A stretch of 64,000 nt of DNA from Staphylococcus hyicus. GTDB lineage: Bacteria; Bacillota; Bacilli; Staphylococcales; Staphylococcaceae. A model generated the notes under the pieces. It did no database searches, was not told the origin of the DNA, and worked only from the letters and a program-made list of their open reading frames with translations. Shown here in pieces: positions 1 to 10,455 of the stretch; the first letter of the stretch is position 1; every line of letters starts with the position of its first letter. The translations under genes were made by a program, and so were the position numbers. The stretch lies in the NCBI RefSeq assembly GCF_000816085.1, contig NZ_CP008747.1, forward strand, positions 930,001 through 994,000. The letters are read 5' to 3'.

Positions 1-281
1 TCTTGTTTTAATCCATCTTCAAACGTTTCTAAAATAGAATTAAATTCGACTTTAGGTGCGTCTAGGGATGAAAAAACGGCTTGTTCACCACGGTCGTTTA
101 TATAATCATAAATTTTCTTACCATGGAAACGTTCTTCTTTCGCTTGTTGAATAAAGAAATTCGCAAAACCCTCGTAGGCATTATGATCACAATATGCGGC
201 CATAGCCATATATGCATGAGCGGCAAAATATTCATGATTCATCTGGTCATTTAAAGCTTCTAATAATTGTTTATCTAACAT
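1..281 (-). CDS. ftnA: Ferritin, C-terminal part missing at window edge
   Basis: Non-haem iron storage protein. Reading leftward from the ATG at 279-281 gives [20 protein letters not shown] and continues open to the window edge, so about 93 N-terminal residues are visible and the C-terminus lies outside. The ferroxidase-type residues E (in [10 protein letters not shown]) and E/H (in [12 protein letters not shown]) typical of bacterial ferritins are present. A GGAGGG ribosome site sits a few bases upstream. It is divergent from murT, as in S. aureus. Known staphylococcal ftnA is in the PerR regulon, but I see no convincing PerR box here. Confidence 0.93.
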   Translation of the reverse strand, partial: MLDKQLLEALNDQMNHEYFAAHAYMAMAAYCDHNAYEGFANFFIQQAKEERFHGKKIYDYINDRGEQAVFSSLDAPKVEFNSILETFEDGLKQ

Positions 282-314
282 ATTATCCCTCCAAAGATGT
301 CATCCTTCAAGTCC

Positions 315-342
315 ATTGTACCCAATGGCATTAAATATGCAA
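315..342 (-). promoter_or_regulatory. Candidate ftnA promoter
   Basis: On the minus strand TTGCAT (337-342) and TACAAT (315-320) are separated by 16 bases, upstream of the ferritin ATG. Pattern match only. Confidence 0.45.
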
Positions 343-371
343 AGAATAAGATCTGGATTAAGCTTTTGATT

Positions 372-398
372 TTGAATTAATGGTGAGCATGGTATAAT
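372..398 (+). promoter_or_regulatory. Candidate murT-gatD promoter with extended -10
   Basis: TATAAT at 393-398 is preceded by TGG, giving an extended -10 (TGnTATAAT). TTGAAT at 372-377 is a possible -35 with a short 15-base spacer. It lies 30 bases before the murT start. Confidence 0.6.
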
Positions 399-428
399 AT
401 GCTAAGTGAAAATTGAAGGAGAATTGGT

Positions 429-1739
429 ATGAGACAATGGACTGCGATTCATATGGCAAAATTAGCACGAAAAGCGAGTCGTGCTATTGGTAAAAAAGGG
501 ACTGACTTACCAGGTCAAGTTGCCCGAAAAATAGACCAAAATATTTTACGGAAATTAGCTGAGAATGTAGATGAAGTTGTTTTTGTAAGTGGCACCAATG
601 GGAAAACGACGACATCGAACTTGATTGGACACACTTTGAAAGCGAATGATATTCCAATCATTCATAACACTGAAGGTGCCAATATGGCAGCGGGCATTAC
701 GTCTGCGTTTATCGTTCAATCTAAAGCCAATACTAAAATGGCAATTATTGAAATTGATGAAGGTTCAATTCCACGAGTACTTAAAGAAATGACGCCTACG
801 AAAATGGTATTCACAAATTTTTTCCGTGATCAAATGGACCGTTTCGGTGAAATTGATATCATGGTGAATAATATTATTTCAGCCATTGAAAATAAAGGGA
901 TAGCTTTAATTTTAAATACAGATGATCCTTTCGTAAGTCGTTTGAAAAAAGCAAGTGATGACGTGATTTATTATGGTATGGCAAAAGATGCCTATCCATT
1001 TGAACAATCAACGATGAATGAAAGTCGTTATTGTCCAAACTGCGGTAAAATGTTGAATTATCATTACATTCATTATAATCAACTTGGTCATTATACATGC
1101 CAATGCGGTTTTAATAGAGTGGCTCCGAAATATGAAATTATACATTTTGAAATTAACCCATTCCTAACTTTGCATTTTGCTAATGAGACATTTAAGATGA
1201 AGATTGCTGGTGATTTTAATGCGTATAATGCGCTTGGTGCATATGCCGTTTTAAAAGAACTCGGTTTAAATGATGCTTCAATCCGTAAAGGGTTTGAGTC
1301 CTACACTTCAGATAATGGACGAATGCAATATTTTGAACAAGGTTCAAAAAAAGCCCTTATTAATTTAGCTAAAAATCCAGCTGGTATGAATGCTTCCATT
1401 TCAATGGGAGAAAAACTTCAAGAACGTAAAGTATACGTGATGAGTCTAAATGATTTTGCAGCAGATGGTCGCGATACATCATGGATTTATGATGCCGATT
1501 TTGAAAAATTAGCCAGTCAAGATATCGAAGCGATTATCGTAACTGGGTCAAGAGCTGAAGAGTTACAACTTCGACTTAAATTGGCAGAAATTCAAGTCCC
1601 TATTATTTTAGAAAAAGATATTTATAAAGCAACTGCGCGTTCGATGGATTTCGAGGGCTTTACTGTAGCTATACCTAATTATACGTCTCTTACACCGATG
1701 TTGGACCAACTTGTGCGTTCATTTAAGGAGGCGAAATAG
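429..1739 (+). CDS. murT: Lipid II isoglutaminyl synthase, MurT subunit
   Basis: Mur-ligase-like subunit of the MurT/GatD complex that amidates the alpha-carboxyl of D-glutamate in lipid II, making D-isoglutamine, in the cytoplasm. The P-loop GTNGKTT lies at residues 55-61 and a Cys4 zinc ribbon at C202, C205, C224 and C226, matching known staphylococcal MurT. The C-terminal DUF1727 domain follows. At 436 aa it has the usual length. ATG 429 is preceded by GAAGGAG. The stop TAG is directly followed by the gatD ATG, so the two are translationally coupled. Amidation is needed for efficient cross-linking and for beta-lactam and lysozyme resistance in S. aureus. Confidence 0.96.
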   Translation: MRQWTAIHMAKLARKASRAIGKKGTDLPGQVARKIDQNILRKLAENVDEVVFVSGTNGKTTTSNLIGHTLKANDIPIIHNTEGANMAAGITSAFIVQSKANTKMAIIEIDEGSIPRVLKEMTPTKMVFTNFFRDQMDRFGEIDIMVNNIISAIENKGIALILNTDDPFVSRLKKASDDVIYYGMAKDAYPFEQSTMNESRYCPNCGKMLNYHYIHYNQLGHYTCQCGFNRVAPKYEIIHFEINPFLTLHFANETFKMKIAGDFNAYNALGAYAVLKELGLNDASIRKGFESYTSDNGRMQYFEQGSKKALINLAKNPAGMNASISMGEKLQERKVYVMSLNDFAADGRDTSWIYDADFEKLASQDIEAIIVTGSRAEELQLRLKLAEIQVPIILEKDIYKATARSMDFEGFTVAIPNYTSLTPMLDQLVRSFKEAK

Positions 1740-2471
1740 ATGTATGAATTAACAATTTTTCATTTTATGCCGGACAAACTAAACTTATATAGTGATATTG
1801 GAAATATTATGGCATTGAAATACAGAGCAAAACAACGCAACATTAAGGTGAATGTTATAGATATTAATGAAACGGATGGCATAGATCTTTCGAAGGCAGA
1901 TATTTTCTTTATTGGCGGTGGCAGTGACCGTGAACAATCATTAGCGACGAAAGAATTAGCTAAAATAAAAACACAGTTAAAAGAGGCGATTGAAGATGGG
2001 CTGCCAGGGTTAACTATATGTGGTGGTTACCAATTTTTAGGCAAAAAATATATTACACCAGATGGCGAAGTTTTAGAAGGATTAAATATCCTCGATTTTT
2101 ACACGGAGTCTCAAACTGAACGTTTAACCGGTGATGTCGTTATTGAAAGTGAAACATTCGGGACAATCGTTGGTTTCGAAAATCATGGCGGACGTACATA
2201 TCATCATTTTGATACGTTAGGTCATGTCACATATGGTTACGGCAATAATGCGACGGACAAAAAAGAAGGGATTCATTATAAAAATCTGTTAGGAACGTAT
2301 TTACATGGTCCTGTCTTACCTAAAAACCATGAAATGACAGATTATTTATTAGAAGTGGCAGCGAAACGAAAAGGCATACCTTTCGAACCGAAACATATCG
2401 ATAATACGGCTGAAGAGCAAGCCAAACAAGTATTGATTGATCGTGCACGTAAAAATAATCAGTCATCATAA
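1740..2471 (+). CDS. gatD: Lipid II isoglutaminyl synthase, GatD glutaminase subunit
   Basis: Class I glutamine amidotransferase-like glutaminase supplying ammonia to MurT. The nucleophile is C94 in [11 protein letters not shown], and the catalytic histidine is in GTYLHGP near residue 189. Residues 59-61 (GGG) form the oxyanion-side loop region. At 243 aa it is full length. The ATG abuts the murT stop, and AAGGAGG within the end of murT serves as ribosome site. It ends ahead of a hairpin shared with the convergent gene. Confidence 0.96.
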   Translation: MYELTIFHFMPDKLNLYSDIGNIMALKYRAKQRNIKVNVIDINETDGIDLSKADIFFIGGGSDREQSLATKELAKIKTQLKEAIEDGLPGLTICGGYQFLGKKYITPDGEVLEGLNILDFYTESQTERLTGDVVIESETFGTIVGFENHGGRTYHHFDTLGHVTYGYGNNATDKKEGIHYKNLLGTYLHGPVLPKNHEMTDYLLEVAAKRKGIPFEPKHIDNTAEEQAKQVLIDRARKNNQSS

Positions 2472-2563
2472 TGCCAAGTTGTAGCTTCTTAGTATTGATG
2501 AAACTTCATTTACATCCAAGAGAGATGTTAATATATTTATTGAAATGATACAGAGAATTAAAA

Positions 2564-2606
2564 AATAACCCGCAATGTTCACTTAAAGTGATTTTTGCGG
2601 GTTATT
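2564..2606 (-). terminator. Rho-independent terminator of the UPF0421 gene, probably bidirectional
   Basis: Twelve-base arms AATAACCCGCAA (2564-2575) and TTGCGGGTTATT (2595-2606) form a perfect stem. On the minus strand a T-run follows. The hairpin overlaps the last codons of the minus-strand gene and can also stop gatD transcripts. Confidence 0.8.
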
Positions 2607-3608
2607 TAAATGTAATTTTTTGAAACGTAAGAGTAAAATGCGATATATTAATAAAATTTCATAAATTGTGTGACTTTTAACTTGATTTATATCAAACTCG
2701 TTCAAGCCTTTTACAGAATTTTTCAGTGTGGTCGCGGCTTTTCGTTCGGGTTCGAATGTTCCTTTCACATTAATTTGACTTATTTTATTTGTGATTGCAA
2801 TGATAGCTTTCTTTTCATCATCATTAAATAAAATAAGGTCGTCTTCTGGAAGATAAATGATATTTGAAAGATGTGTAATTAAAAGTCGATTTTCATGAGC
2901 ACGGTTAGTTAGCTTTCTAATTCTGAGCCATTCCTCCGAACGATTTTTGGCTTTATGATATTTTAATTCATCACGTTGAAAGCCTAATAATTCTTCAACA
3001 CGTGCATTGTTAATATGTAATTTTTCTACAGCTTTATCACTTTTGTCTGAATGATATTGTCCTATAAGTAGTTCTTTCATCCGCTGTGTAAATAACGCAT
3101 AGATTTGAGATTCAGTTTGATCAATTAATGCATCAATTTGTGTGTAATACTTTGGTGGTAATACGATGAAATTTACCAATCCTGCTGTACCTAATCCAAT
3201 AAAAGCAGTAATGAGACGAGAAACGAAGTTAAACACATAGTCTTCATGAATGGCAGGAATCATTGCAAGCGCTGTTAAAGTTGCTACTGTAATCCCAACG
3301 TGTAAATTAAATTGAATACAAAAAAGTATGGTTAATGTTGCTGTCATTCCATAGGCTAATGCAGAGTCATCTCCAAAGATATACGTACACACAACAGCAA
3401 TAAAAGCACCCATAACTGTTGCAGGAAGACGTTTATATCCTTTTGTTATAGAAGCTTTTACAGTCGGCTCGATGGTAACAACAGCTGATAAAATTGCAAA
3501 TATAGGATTGAGATTAAGCCATAAACAAAATAAAGCAGTTAAAAATGTAGCAAGGCCTGTTTTAATTGTTCTAGCGCCAATGACGCTTTTAATGCGTGTC
3601 TCGGTCAT
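2583..3608 (-). CDS. UPF0421 / aromatic acid exporter family (FUSC-like) membrane protein
   Basis: Integral membrane protein with an N-terminal block of hydrophobic segments (about residues 15-150) carrying the family pattern GARTIKTGLATFLTALFCLW and VVTIEPTVKASITKGYKRLP, followed by a cytoplasmic helical C-terminal domain rich in charged residues. The family (DUF939/ArAE) resembles aromatic carboxylate efflux proteins, but the substrate is not known. At 341 aa it is close to the S. aureus orthologue. The ATG is preceded by CAGGAGC. Its neighbourhood (murT-gatD on one side, map on the other) is the standard staphylococcal order. A second related protein lies at 29060-30157. Confidence 0.88.
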   Translation of the reverse strand: MTETRIKSVIGARTIKTGLATFLTALFCLWLNLNPIFAILSAVVTIEPTVKASITKGYKRLPATVMGAFIAVVCTYIFGDDSALAYGMTATLTILFCIQFNLHVGITVATLTALAMIPAIHEDYVFNFVSRLITAFIGLGTAGLVNFIVLPPKYYTQIDALIDQTESQIYALFTQRMKELLIGQYHSDKSDKAVEKLHINNARVEELLGFQRDELKYHKAKNRSEEWLRIRKLTNRAHENRLLITHLSNIIYLPEDDLILFNDDEKKAIIAITNKISQINVKGTFEPERKAATTLKNSVKGLNEFDINQVKSHTIYEILLIYRILLLRFKKLHLNNPQKSL

Positions 3609-3853
3609 CTGATATGCTCCTGTAAATATGCTAAATTTAGTATAACAAATTTTTCACAAAGCGAAACGAGAAATTTTGGTCAATTTTATAAAATAGTGTT
3701 GTTGCATTTTACGGGACTAAGTACGTTTAAAACGTGTGATCGGGCATTTATATGAATTTGATACAAAATAACAGAAACACGCATTACATTTCAACACGGT
3801 TTTATTAACACTTAAATTATTCAAGATAAGAGCATGGCAAATTTGAAAAATAA

Positions 3854-3862
3854 TGATATAGT
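3854..3862 (+). promoter_or_regulatory. Candidate map promoter (extended -10)
   Basis: TGATATAGT (3854-3862) is an extended -10 pattern 40 bases before the map start. An alternative is TTGAAA (3843-3848) with TAAAAT (3867-3872). The 293 bases between the divergent genes hold no ORF that I can support. Confidence 0.4.
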
Positions 3863-3901
3863 AAAGTAAAATAAGAAAATAAAAAAGGAACGGGATTTTA
3901 A

Positions 3902-4660
<759 letters not shown>

Positions 4661-4686
4661 ACTTCGGACTTTAGTCTTAAGAAAAG

Positions 4687-4727
4687 ATGGTTCCATAGCC
4701 TATTATAAAGGTTGTGGAACCATTTTA
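4687..4727 (+). terminator. Terminator after map, or leader hairpin of the vra operon
   Basis: ATGGTTCCATAGCC pairs with GGTTGTGGAACCAT around a nine-base loop, followed by TTTTATAAT. It separates map from vraU by position. Confidence 0.7.
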
Positions 4728-4758
4728 TAATAGAGTCGTTAAATGAGGTGATTCTATT

Positions 4759-5145
4759 ATGAAACAACTTAAATTATATTTTGAACGCGTTTTAAAATCG
4801 ATATACATGAATCAAATTGGGATATGCTTAACGTCTTTGAATACAAAAATACACGATATTGATGCGATGATACGTTATTTACAACAAAAGAAAACACAAT
4901 TAAAGTTGTTAATTGACAGACAGACCATCGCATTAGAAAATAAATATATCGATTTATTAGATGAACAACATATGCAATGTCCTGAAAAAATACACGATAA
5001 AGACATTACAATGATGAAACAAGATTTGAATGAAATTGAATATGAGTATGCGCATTTAGAACGTTTTTTAAATCATCTCAACAATGAGCGCAAGTGTACA
5101 CAACAGGAGTGTGATTTATTATTAACTTTAAGATTGGCATACTAG
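4759..5145 (+). CDS. vraU: VraU-like first gene of the vra operon
   Basis: A 128-aa charged, helical protein with predicted coiled coil (heptad-like stretches around residues 35-65 and 90-115). No catalytic motif is visible. It is assigned by position: in staphylococci the vraTSR operon starts with this small gene, which has been reported as dispensable for the VraSR response. ATG follows GAGGTGA. Two cysteines near the C-terminus (CTQQEC) and one in MQCPEK could bind metal, which is conjecture. It is 12 bases upstream of vraT. Confidence 0.8.
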   Translation: MKQLKLYFERVLKSIYMNQIGICLTSLNTKIHDIDAMIRYLQQKKTQLKLLIDRQTIALENKYIDLLDEQHMQCPEKIHDKDITMMKQDLNEIEYEYAHLERFLNHLNNERKCTQQECDLLLTLRLAY

Positions 5146-5157
5146 AAAGGTGGAAAT

Positions 5158-5865
5158 ATGACACAGAAATATATTTCGACTGAGCTTTTAATCATTTTTA
5201 CAGCATTAATGATTATAGCCAATTTTTACTATATATTTTTTGAGAAAATTGGTTTCCTTTTCGTCTTATTATTAGGAAGTATATTAATGTATGTAGGATA
5301 TATTTATTTTCATAAAGTTCGGGGTCTATTATGTTTTTGGATTGGCGCACTAATGGTGTTATTTACATTGTTATCTAATAAATATACGTTAGTGATTTTA
5401 TTTATTTTTATGATAATTGTTGCGATACGATACATTATTTATAAACGTAAACCTTTAAAAGTGATGTCAACAGAAGCAATCGAAACGTCACCAGCTTTTA
5501 TTAAACAAAAGTGGTTTGGCGAACAAAAAACACCTGTTTATGTTTATAAATGGGAAGATGTCCAAATCCAACATGGTATAGGTGACATATATATAGATAT
5601 GACGAAAGCGGCTAATTTAAAATCACAAAATACCATTGTTGTACGCCATATCGTAGGGAAAGTACAAGTTGTTGTGCCACTAAATTATAACGTTAAACTT
5701 AACGTTTCGGCTTTTTATGGGAATGTACATTTCGAAAATCAACGACTTAGACTTGAAAATAACAATATTAAATTAGAATCAGAATCAGCCGAAAAATCTG
5801 ATCGCTATACTGTCAATGTATTCGTCTCAACCTTTATAGGAGATGTTGAGGTGATAGCACGATGA
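5158..5865 (+). CDS. vraT: VraT (LiaF/YvqF-like) regulator of VraSR
   Basis: Membrane protein with four hydrophobic segments in residues 8-90 and a C-terminal LiaF-type beta-rich domain (about residues 115-235, including GIGDIYIDM and [22 protein letters not shown]). In S. aureus VraT is required with VraS for sensing cell-wall damage. It has 235 aa. Its stop overlaps the vraS start by four bases (ATGA), indicating coupled translation. Confidence 0.92.
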   Translation: MTQKYISTELLIIFTALMIIANFYYIFFEKIGFLFVLLLGSILMYVGYIYFHKVRGLLCFWIGALMVLFTLLSNKYTLVILFIFMIIVAIRYIIYKRKPLKVMSTEAIETSPAFIKQKWFGEQKTPVYVYKWEDVQIQHGIGDIYIDMTKAANLKSQNTIVVRHIVGKVQVVVPLNYNVKLNVSAFYGNVHFENQRLRLENNNIKLESESAEKSDRYTVNVFVSTFIGDVEVIAR

Positions 5866-6905
5866 ATCAATATGTACGATCGATAGGTTCAATGCTAATA
5901 CTTGTGTATAGTTTATTTACAGCTTTCTTTTTTATCGACAATGTTTTCACAAATATCATTTTTTTCCAAGGCATGTTTTATACGCAAATATTTGGGATTC
6001 CAGTATTTTTGTTTTTAAATCTTATTACTATATTTTTATGTATTATCGTAGGAAGTGTGCTTGCATATAAAAACAATCAACAAAGCGATTGGTTGAAGGC
6101 GCAAATTGAGCGTGCCATTGAAGGTGAAACGGTAGGTGTCAATGATCAACAAATCGAAATTTATCTAGAAACGTTAGAACTTTATGAAGCATTAGTGCCA
6201 CTTAATCAAGAATTACATCGCATGCGCATTAAAACACAAAATTTAACGAATGAGTCTTACAATATGAATGACTCAAAAGTACAAAAAATTATTGAGGATG
6301 AACGACATCGCCTTGCTAGAGAATTACATGATAGCGTGTCACAACAATTATTTGCGGCAAGCATGATGCTTTCAGCAATTAAAGAAACACCTTTAGATCC
6401 ACCTTTGAACCAGCAAATACCGACACTTGAAAAAATGGTCCAGGATTCACAACTTGAAATGCGCGCACTCTTGTTACATTTACGACCTATAGGATTGAAG
6501 GACAAGTCATTAGGAGAAGGCATTCAAACTTTAGTTAGTGATCTTCAGCGTAAGGTACCTTTAAAAGTCGTGCAAGATATTGGTGAGTTTGATGTTCCAA
6601 AAGGTATGGAAGATCATTTGTTTAGAATTACCCAAGAAGCCATTTCTAATACATTACGTCATTCTAAAGGGACTGAAGTGACCGTAGAATTATTACAACG
6701 TGAAGATTACATACTGTTACGTATTCAAGATGATGGTATTGGCTTTAATGTTGATGAAAAAATGGAACAAAGCTATGGCTTGAAAAATATGCGTGAGCGC
6801 GCAATGGAAATAGGCGCTACATTTCATATCGTATCTTTACCTGACTCAGGAACGAGAATTGAAGTGAAAGCACCATTAGACAAGGAGGGGCACAATGACA
6901 ATTAA
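5862..6905 (+). CDS. vraS: VraS sensor histidine kinase
   Basis: NarL/DesK-type (HisKA_3) kinase of the cell-wall stress system. Two transmembrane segments (about residues 10-33 and 42-65) with almost no extracellular part, then a cytoplasmic linker, the phospho-acceptor H156 in [14 protein letters not shown], and a HATPase domain with N box ([10 protein letters not shown]) and G boxes ([17 protein letters not shown]). At 347 aa it matches the family. It overlaps vraT by 4 and vraR by 11 bases. The histidine number matches S. aureus VraS. Confidence 0.96.
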   Translation: MNQYVRSIGSMLILVYSLFTAFFFIDNVFTNIIFFQGMFYTQIFGIPVFLFLNLITIFLCIIVGSVLAYKNNQQSDWLKAQIERAIEGETVGVNDQQIEIYLETLELYEALVPLNQELHRMRIKTQNLTNESYNMNDSKVQKIIEDERHRLARELHDSVSQQLFAASMMLSAIKETPLDPPLNQQIPTLEKMVQDSQLEMRALLLHLRPIGLKDKSLGEGIQTLVSDLQRKVPLKVVQDIGEFDVPKGMEDHLFRITQEAISNTLRHSKGTEVTVELLQREDYILLRIQDDGIGFNVDEKMEQSYGLKNMRERAMEIGATFHIVSLPDSGTRIEVKAPLDKEGHNDN

Positions 6906-7524
6906 AGTATTATTTGTGGATGATCATGAAATGGTAAGAATTGGAATATCAAGTTATCTTTCAACTCAACCAGATATTGAAGTAGTTGGTGAAGGAGCAT
7001 CGGGTAAAGAAGCGATTACGAAGGCGCATGAACTTCAACCGGATTTGATTTTAATGGACTTAGTGATGACAGATATGGATGGTGTAGAAGCGACGACTCA
7101 AATTAAAAAAGATTTACCACGTATTAAAGTCGTGATGCTTACAAGCTATATTGAAGATAAAGAAGTTTACCGTGCGTTAGATGCAGGGGTGGACAGTTAT
7201 ATATTAAAAACAACAAGTGCAAGCGATATAGCCGAAGCAATTCGTAAAACACATAAAGGTGAATCTGTTTTTGAAGCTGAAGTGCTAGTGAAAATGCGAA
7301 ATCGTATGAGACAAAGAGCAGAACTTTATGAATTATTAACGGAACGTGAAATGGAAATATTGTTACTGATTTCCAAAGGTTACTCAAATCAGGAAATTGC
7401 GAGTGCCTCTCATATTACGATAAAGACGGTAAAAACGCATGTCAGTAACATTTTAAGTAAGCTTGAAGTACAAGACCGTACACAAGCAGTTATTTATGCC
7501 TTTCAACATGGCTTAATTGAATAA
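6895..7524 (+). CDS. vraR: VraR response regulator
   Basis: NarL/FixJ-family transcription activator of cell-wall stimulon genes. The receiver domain has acidic residues D9 and D10 and phospho-acceptor D55 (LILMDLVM), followed by the LuxR-type helix-turn-helix near residues 145-205 ([22 protein letters not shown]). It has 209 aa. ATG 6895 lies inside the end of vraS, with an AAGGAGG site. It is the last gene of the operon, closed by a strong hairpin. Confidence 0.97.
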   Translation: MTIKVLFVDDHEMVRIGISSYLSTQPDIEVVGEGASGKEAITKAHELQPDLILMDLVMTDMDGVEATTQIKKDLPRIKVVMLTSYIEDKEVYRALDAGVDSYILKTTSASDIAEAIRKTHKGESVFEAEVLVKMRNRMRQRAELYELLTEREMEILLLISKGYSNQEIASASHITIKTVKTHVSNILSKLEVQDRTQAVIYAFQHGLIE

Positions 7525-7575
7525 AAAGAAGCGGTGATTAACCCGACATGCGTCGTTATCACCGCTTCTTTTTAT
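7523..7575. terminator. Bidirectional terminator between vraR and carbonic anhydrase
   Basis: A long stem (AAAAAGAAGCGGTGAT with ATCACCGCTTCTTTTT) with A-run before and T-run after can end transcripts of both convergent genes. Confidence 0.85.
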
Positions 7576-7587
7576 ATTTACTACTTT

Positions 7588-8157
7588 TTAGTCACAATGT
7601 GCATACCCATTATGAACAAGCTCTAATTCACCTGTGTGAGGATCAATAACTAGACCGTGCACAGGCACTTTAAGGTCAAATAATGGATGACCATAAATCA
7701 TTTGAATATTTTGGCGCACATTTTCATAGACATCATCAAAGCCTTTTAAAAAGTGCGAGACATCGATACCAGAGTGACCTAAGATATCAAAAACTTGTTG
7801 ATTCACACCACGGGATTTCATCGTATCGATAACATGATCAACGTTTAAATTACCCATGCCGCAATCTTTATGGCCCATAATAATGATTTCTTCAGCACCT
7901 AATGCATATATCCCTACGATTAAGCTTCGCATTGTAGACCCGTATGGGTGAGATATCGTAGCTCCTGCATTTTTAACGACTTTTAAGTCTCCGTTATTGA
8001 ATCCTAGTGCTTTAGTCGATAAATCTTGAAGTCTCGTATCCATACATGTAAGTAAAACAGCTTTTTTTGATGGTTGCTTACTTGTTTTATAGGCTTCATA
8101 TTCTTTATTATCAACAAAAGATTTATTAAATTCTAAAATATTATCTAGCAAAGTCAT
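7588..8157 (-). CDS. Beta-class carbonic anhydrase
   Basis: Interconverts CO2 and bicarbonate, using zinc. The motifs CMDTRL (Cys-x-Asp-x-Arg) and HKDCGMG (His-x2-Cys) supply the metal ligands and the Asp-Arg dyad. At 189 aa it is a short beta-CA of the kind found in firmicutes. ATG 8157 follows GAGGA. It is transcribed the same way as the BrkB-family gene 34 bases upstream, with no obvious terminator between. Confidence 0.9.
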   Translation of the reverse strand: MTLLDNILEFNKSFVDNKEYEAYKTSKQPSKKAVLLTCMDTRLQDLSTKALGFNNGDLKVVKNAGATISHPYGSTMRSLIVGIYALGAEEIIIMGHKDCGMGNLNVDHVIDTMKSRGVNQQVFDILGHSGIDVSHFLKGFDDVYENVRQNIQMIYGHPLFDLKVPVHGLVIDPHTGELELVHNGYAHCD

Positions 8158-8191
8158 ACATATAATCCTCCATCATCAGGTAAACTTCAAC

Positions 8192-9463
8192 TTATTTTTT
8201 TGTTTTAATGTGATGAGAACGTCCTTCATTCGTACGTTCTACAGCCTTTGGTGAATCGTATTGGCTATGATTTTGATAATCCACTTGGTGATTAGGATTT
8301 TGAGTATTAGGATGTGCTTCAGACTCATCCCCCATATTGTTATATGCATCTGCTAAATCTTCTTCTCCACGTGCATCCATTTCATCATATGTGATTTCTT
8401 CAGGTGTTTTGCCTTTTGCAACTTTTCGGTGATGGAAAATAGCGTTGACTTCAGCACCTAATATCAATATAAAGCCAGTGATGTATAGCCATAACATTAA
8501 AACAATGACACCACCGATACTACCATAAGTTTTAGAATAATTCCCAAAATTTGAGACATAGAAACCAAATGCAAGTGTACCTAAAATCCAAATTACTGTA
8601 GCAAATAGCGCACCTGGTAATACGGATTTCATTTTAATTTTAACATTTGGTGCCATTGTATAAAGTAAAGTAAAAACAATGAAAATTGCAATAACAGGTA
8701 GTACAGTACGTATAATGCTAAATACCCATTTCACAGCCTCATCAAGACCTAATGGCCCGAATAATAGATTGCCTATTTGTTGTCCAAATGTAAATAAAAC
8801 TAATGTTAAAGGCATTGTTATACCAATCAGTAATGTGAAGAAAATGGCCATCGCCTTTGATATAAAGAAGTTACGACTATCTTCAACATCATAAGCTACA
8901 TTAAATGAATTCATTAAAGCGGTCATACCATTAGATGCTGTCCACAACGCAAGAATTAAACCGAATGATAAGATTCCGCCATTCGCATTACTCATCACAT
9001 CAGTTAATATATTTGTAATAATGGACGATGCTTGCGCTGGTGCATTTGATTCAATTTGACTAATGATCGATTTTTGATCGATATTAAACAATGGTATCAA
9101 TGACAAAATAAAGATGAGCATTGGGAATAATGATAACATAAAGTAATATGCTAATTGTGCTGCTAGACCAGATGCATCATCTTTACCGATACGATAAAGT
9201 AAATAGGTGAAAAAGTTTGGACGATCGGTATATTTTGCTGGTTTATTAATACGAGATACAAAAAAGGTTTGATTATCTTTTTTTGCTTCTTTAGATTGGA
9301 AAGGTTGTGGTTTTACGAAGTTATGCTCTTCATGAATATCACCTTTTGCATCACCTTGGCGGTCAGGATTGGGACCGTGCTCTTTTTGATTAGCGTCATC
9401 ATTATGGAATTTGTTTTTTGCTTTATTTACAATCCCAGATGAATGTTGTTTATTATCTGACAT
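8192..9463 (-). CDS. YihY/BrkB family membrane protein
   Basis: Inner membrane protein of the YihY/virulence factor BrkB family (once misnamed ribonuclease BN). A hydrophilic N-terminus of about 85 residues precedes the conserved start of the domain (YLLYRIGKDDASGLAAQLAYYFMLSLFPML, here abbreviated to its key LAAQLAYYF) and about six membrane segments to residue 345. The acidic and His/Asn-rich C-terminal tail (about 75 residues) is typical of staphylococcal members. Function unknown. ATG 9463 follows AGGGGAG. Confidence 0.88.
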   Translation of the reverse strand: MSDNKQHSSGIVNKAKNKFHNDDANQKEHGPNPDRQGDAKGDIHEEHNFVKPQPFQSKEAKKDNQTFFVSRINKPAKYTDRPNFFTYLLYRIGKDDASGLAAQLAYYFMLSLFPMLIFILSLIPLFNIDQKSIISQIESNAPAQASSIITNILTDVMSNANGGILSFGLILALWTASNGMTALMNSFNVAYDVEDSRNFFISKAMAIFFTLLIGITMPLTLVLFTFGQQIGNLLFGPLGLDEAVKWVFSIIRTVLPVIAIFIVFTLLYTMAPNVKIKMKSVLPGALFATVIWILGTLAFGFYVSNFGNYSKTYGSIGGVIVLMLWLYITGFILILGAEVNAIFHHRKVAKGKTPEEITYDEMDARGEEDLADAYNNMGDESEAHPNTQNPNHQVDYQNHSQYDSPKAVERTNEGRSHHIKTKK

Positions 9464-9489
9464 ATTGTGACTCCCCTATAAATTAGTAT

Positions 9490-9549
9490 AAAAAAAGCAA
9501 TCTCAATGGGGGAGTGCAAAATAATTCAAGCCTTCCCACGAAATTGCTT
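9490..9549 (-). terminator. Terminator downstream of the ptpA-ytxH unit
   Basis: On the minus strand AAGCAAT...ATTGCTT with an inner GTGGGAAG/CTCCCCCA pairing is followed by a T-run. Confidence 0.65.
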
Positions 9550-9582
9550 AGATTGTTTTATCATAAATACTGATCTCAGCGT

Positions 9583-9858
9583 TTATCTATTGTTTTTACG
9601 TTTTTGAAATGTTTCTTTTGCATCACGTAAAGAACGTTCTAATTCTGGATTGTTACGACGAATTTCTTCGATTGTGTTTTTCCAGTATTTGAACTCATCT
9701 GTAAGTTGAGAAACTTTAGAACCTTGACCAGTGGATTGACCAGATTTAATGTTTTGAACTTGTGACTTTACAGATGCACGCGTATTTTTGTCGATAAGTG
9801 CAACCGCACCTCCAACAATTGCTCCAATTAAAACGCCAGGAATTAATTTGTTTTGCAT
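9583..9858 (-). CDS. YtxH-domain small protein
   Basis: A 91-aa protein with one N-terminal hydrophobic helix (LIPGVLIGAIVGGAVALID, residues 4-22) and a charged helical remainder. This is the layout of YtxH-like general stress proteins (membrane-tethered, soluble tail). The biochemical role is unknown. ATG 9858 follows AAGGGG. It lies 6 bases downstream of ptpA on the same strand and is probably co-transcribed. Confidence 0.82.
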   Translation of the reverse strand: MQNKLIPGVLIGAIVGGAVALIDKNTRASVKSQVQNIKSGQSTGQGSKVSQLTDEFKYWKNTIEEIRRNNPELERSLRDAKETFQKRKNNR

Positions 9859-9864
9859 GATTTG

Positions 9865-10323
9865 TTACCCCTTCCTAATATCTTCTAAAATGTAATCAAT
9901 CAAGTTGTCACATGATGATTGTATCATGTCAAAGACACCTTCGAAATTATTTGTATAATATGGGTCCGGAACATCGGATTCTTCCATATCACTAAAATCA
10001 AGCAACTTAAATAATTTACCTTTAAGTTGAGGATTGATTTGTTTTATATTATCCACATTACTTTGGTCCATTGCAATAATATAATCAAAATCATCACGGT
10101 CTGTGAACAATTCACTAATCATATTATTAAAAGGAATATGATGTTGCGTCAAAATGTTTTGCGTCCCTTTATGAGGGGGTTGGCCTAAATTCCATTGACC
10201 AGTTCCTCTAGAAAAGACGTCGATGTCAGTTATTTGTCGTTCTTTGAGGCGTTGACGCATGATTGCCTCTGCCATTGGAGAACGACAGATATTACCTAGA
10301 CATACAAATGCGACTGTTGTCAT
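9865..10323 (-). CDS. ptpA: Low-molecular-weight protein-tyrosine phosphatase PtpA
   Basis: LMW-PTP with the catalytic loop CLGNICRS (C-x5-R-S) at residues 8-15 and the general acid Asp in the DPYY motif near residue 120. In S. aureus PtpA is reported to be secreted and to aid survival in macrophages. Start chosen at ATG 10323 (GGAGGG six bases upstream, giving 152 aa, the usual family length). The longer frame starting at 10377 adds 18 unrelated residues. Confidence 0.93.
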   Translation of the reverse strand: MTTVAFVCLGNICRSPMAEAIMRQRLKERQITDIDVFSRGTGQWNLGQPPHKGTQNILTQHHIPFNNMISELFTDRDDFDYIIAMDQSNVDNIKQINPQLKGKLFKLLDFSDMEESDVPDPYYTNNFEGVFDMIQSSCDNLIDYILEDIRKG

Positions 10324-10455
10324 GTTGTTCCCTCCATGTCTTAGTATATATGCCCATTTTATCGCTTTTTTAAACAACTCTAAAGTGAATTCGACAAAAA
10401 TTTTTCAAAAATTGAATGACTTTGCTAAAATGATAGAAGTGAAAGGATGAAAAAA

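Noticed and set aside
874..1098. Minus-strand open frame inside murT
   Set aside because: It lies wholly within a well-supported gene and has no family resemblance or start signals.
10324..10377. Longer start of ptpA at 10377
   Set aside because: The GGAGGG site sits just before ATG 10323, and the family starts at this point.
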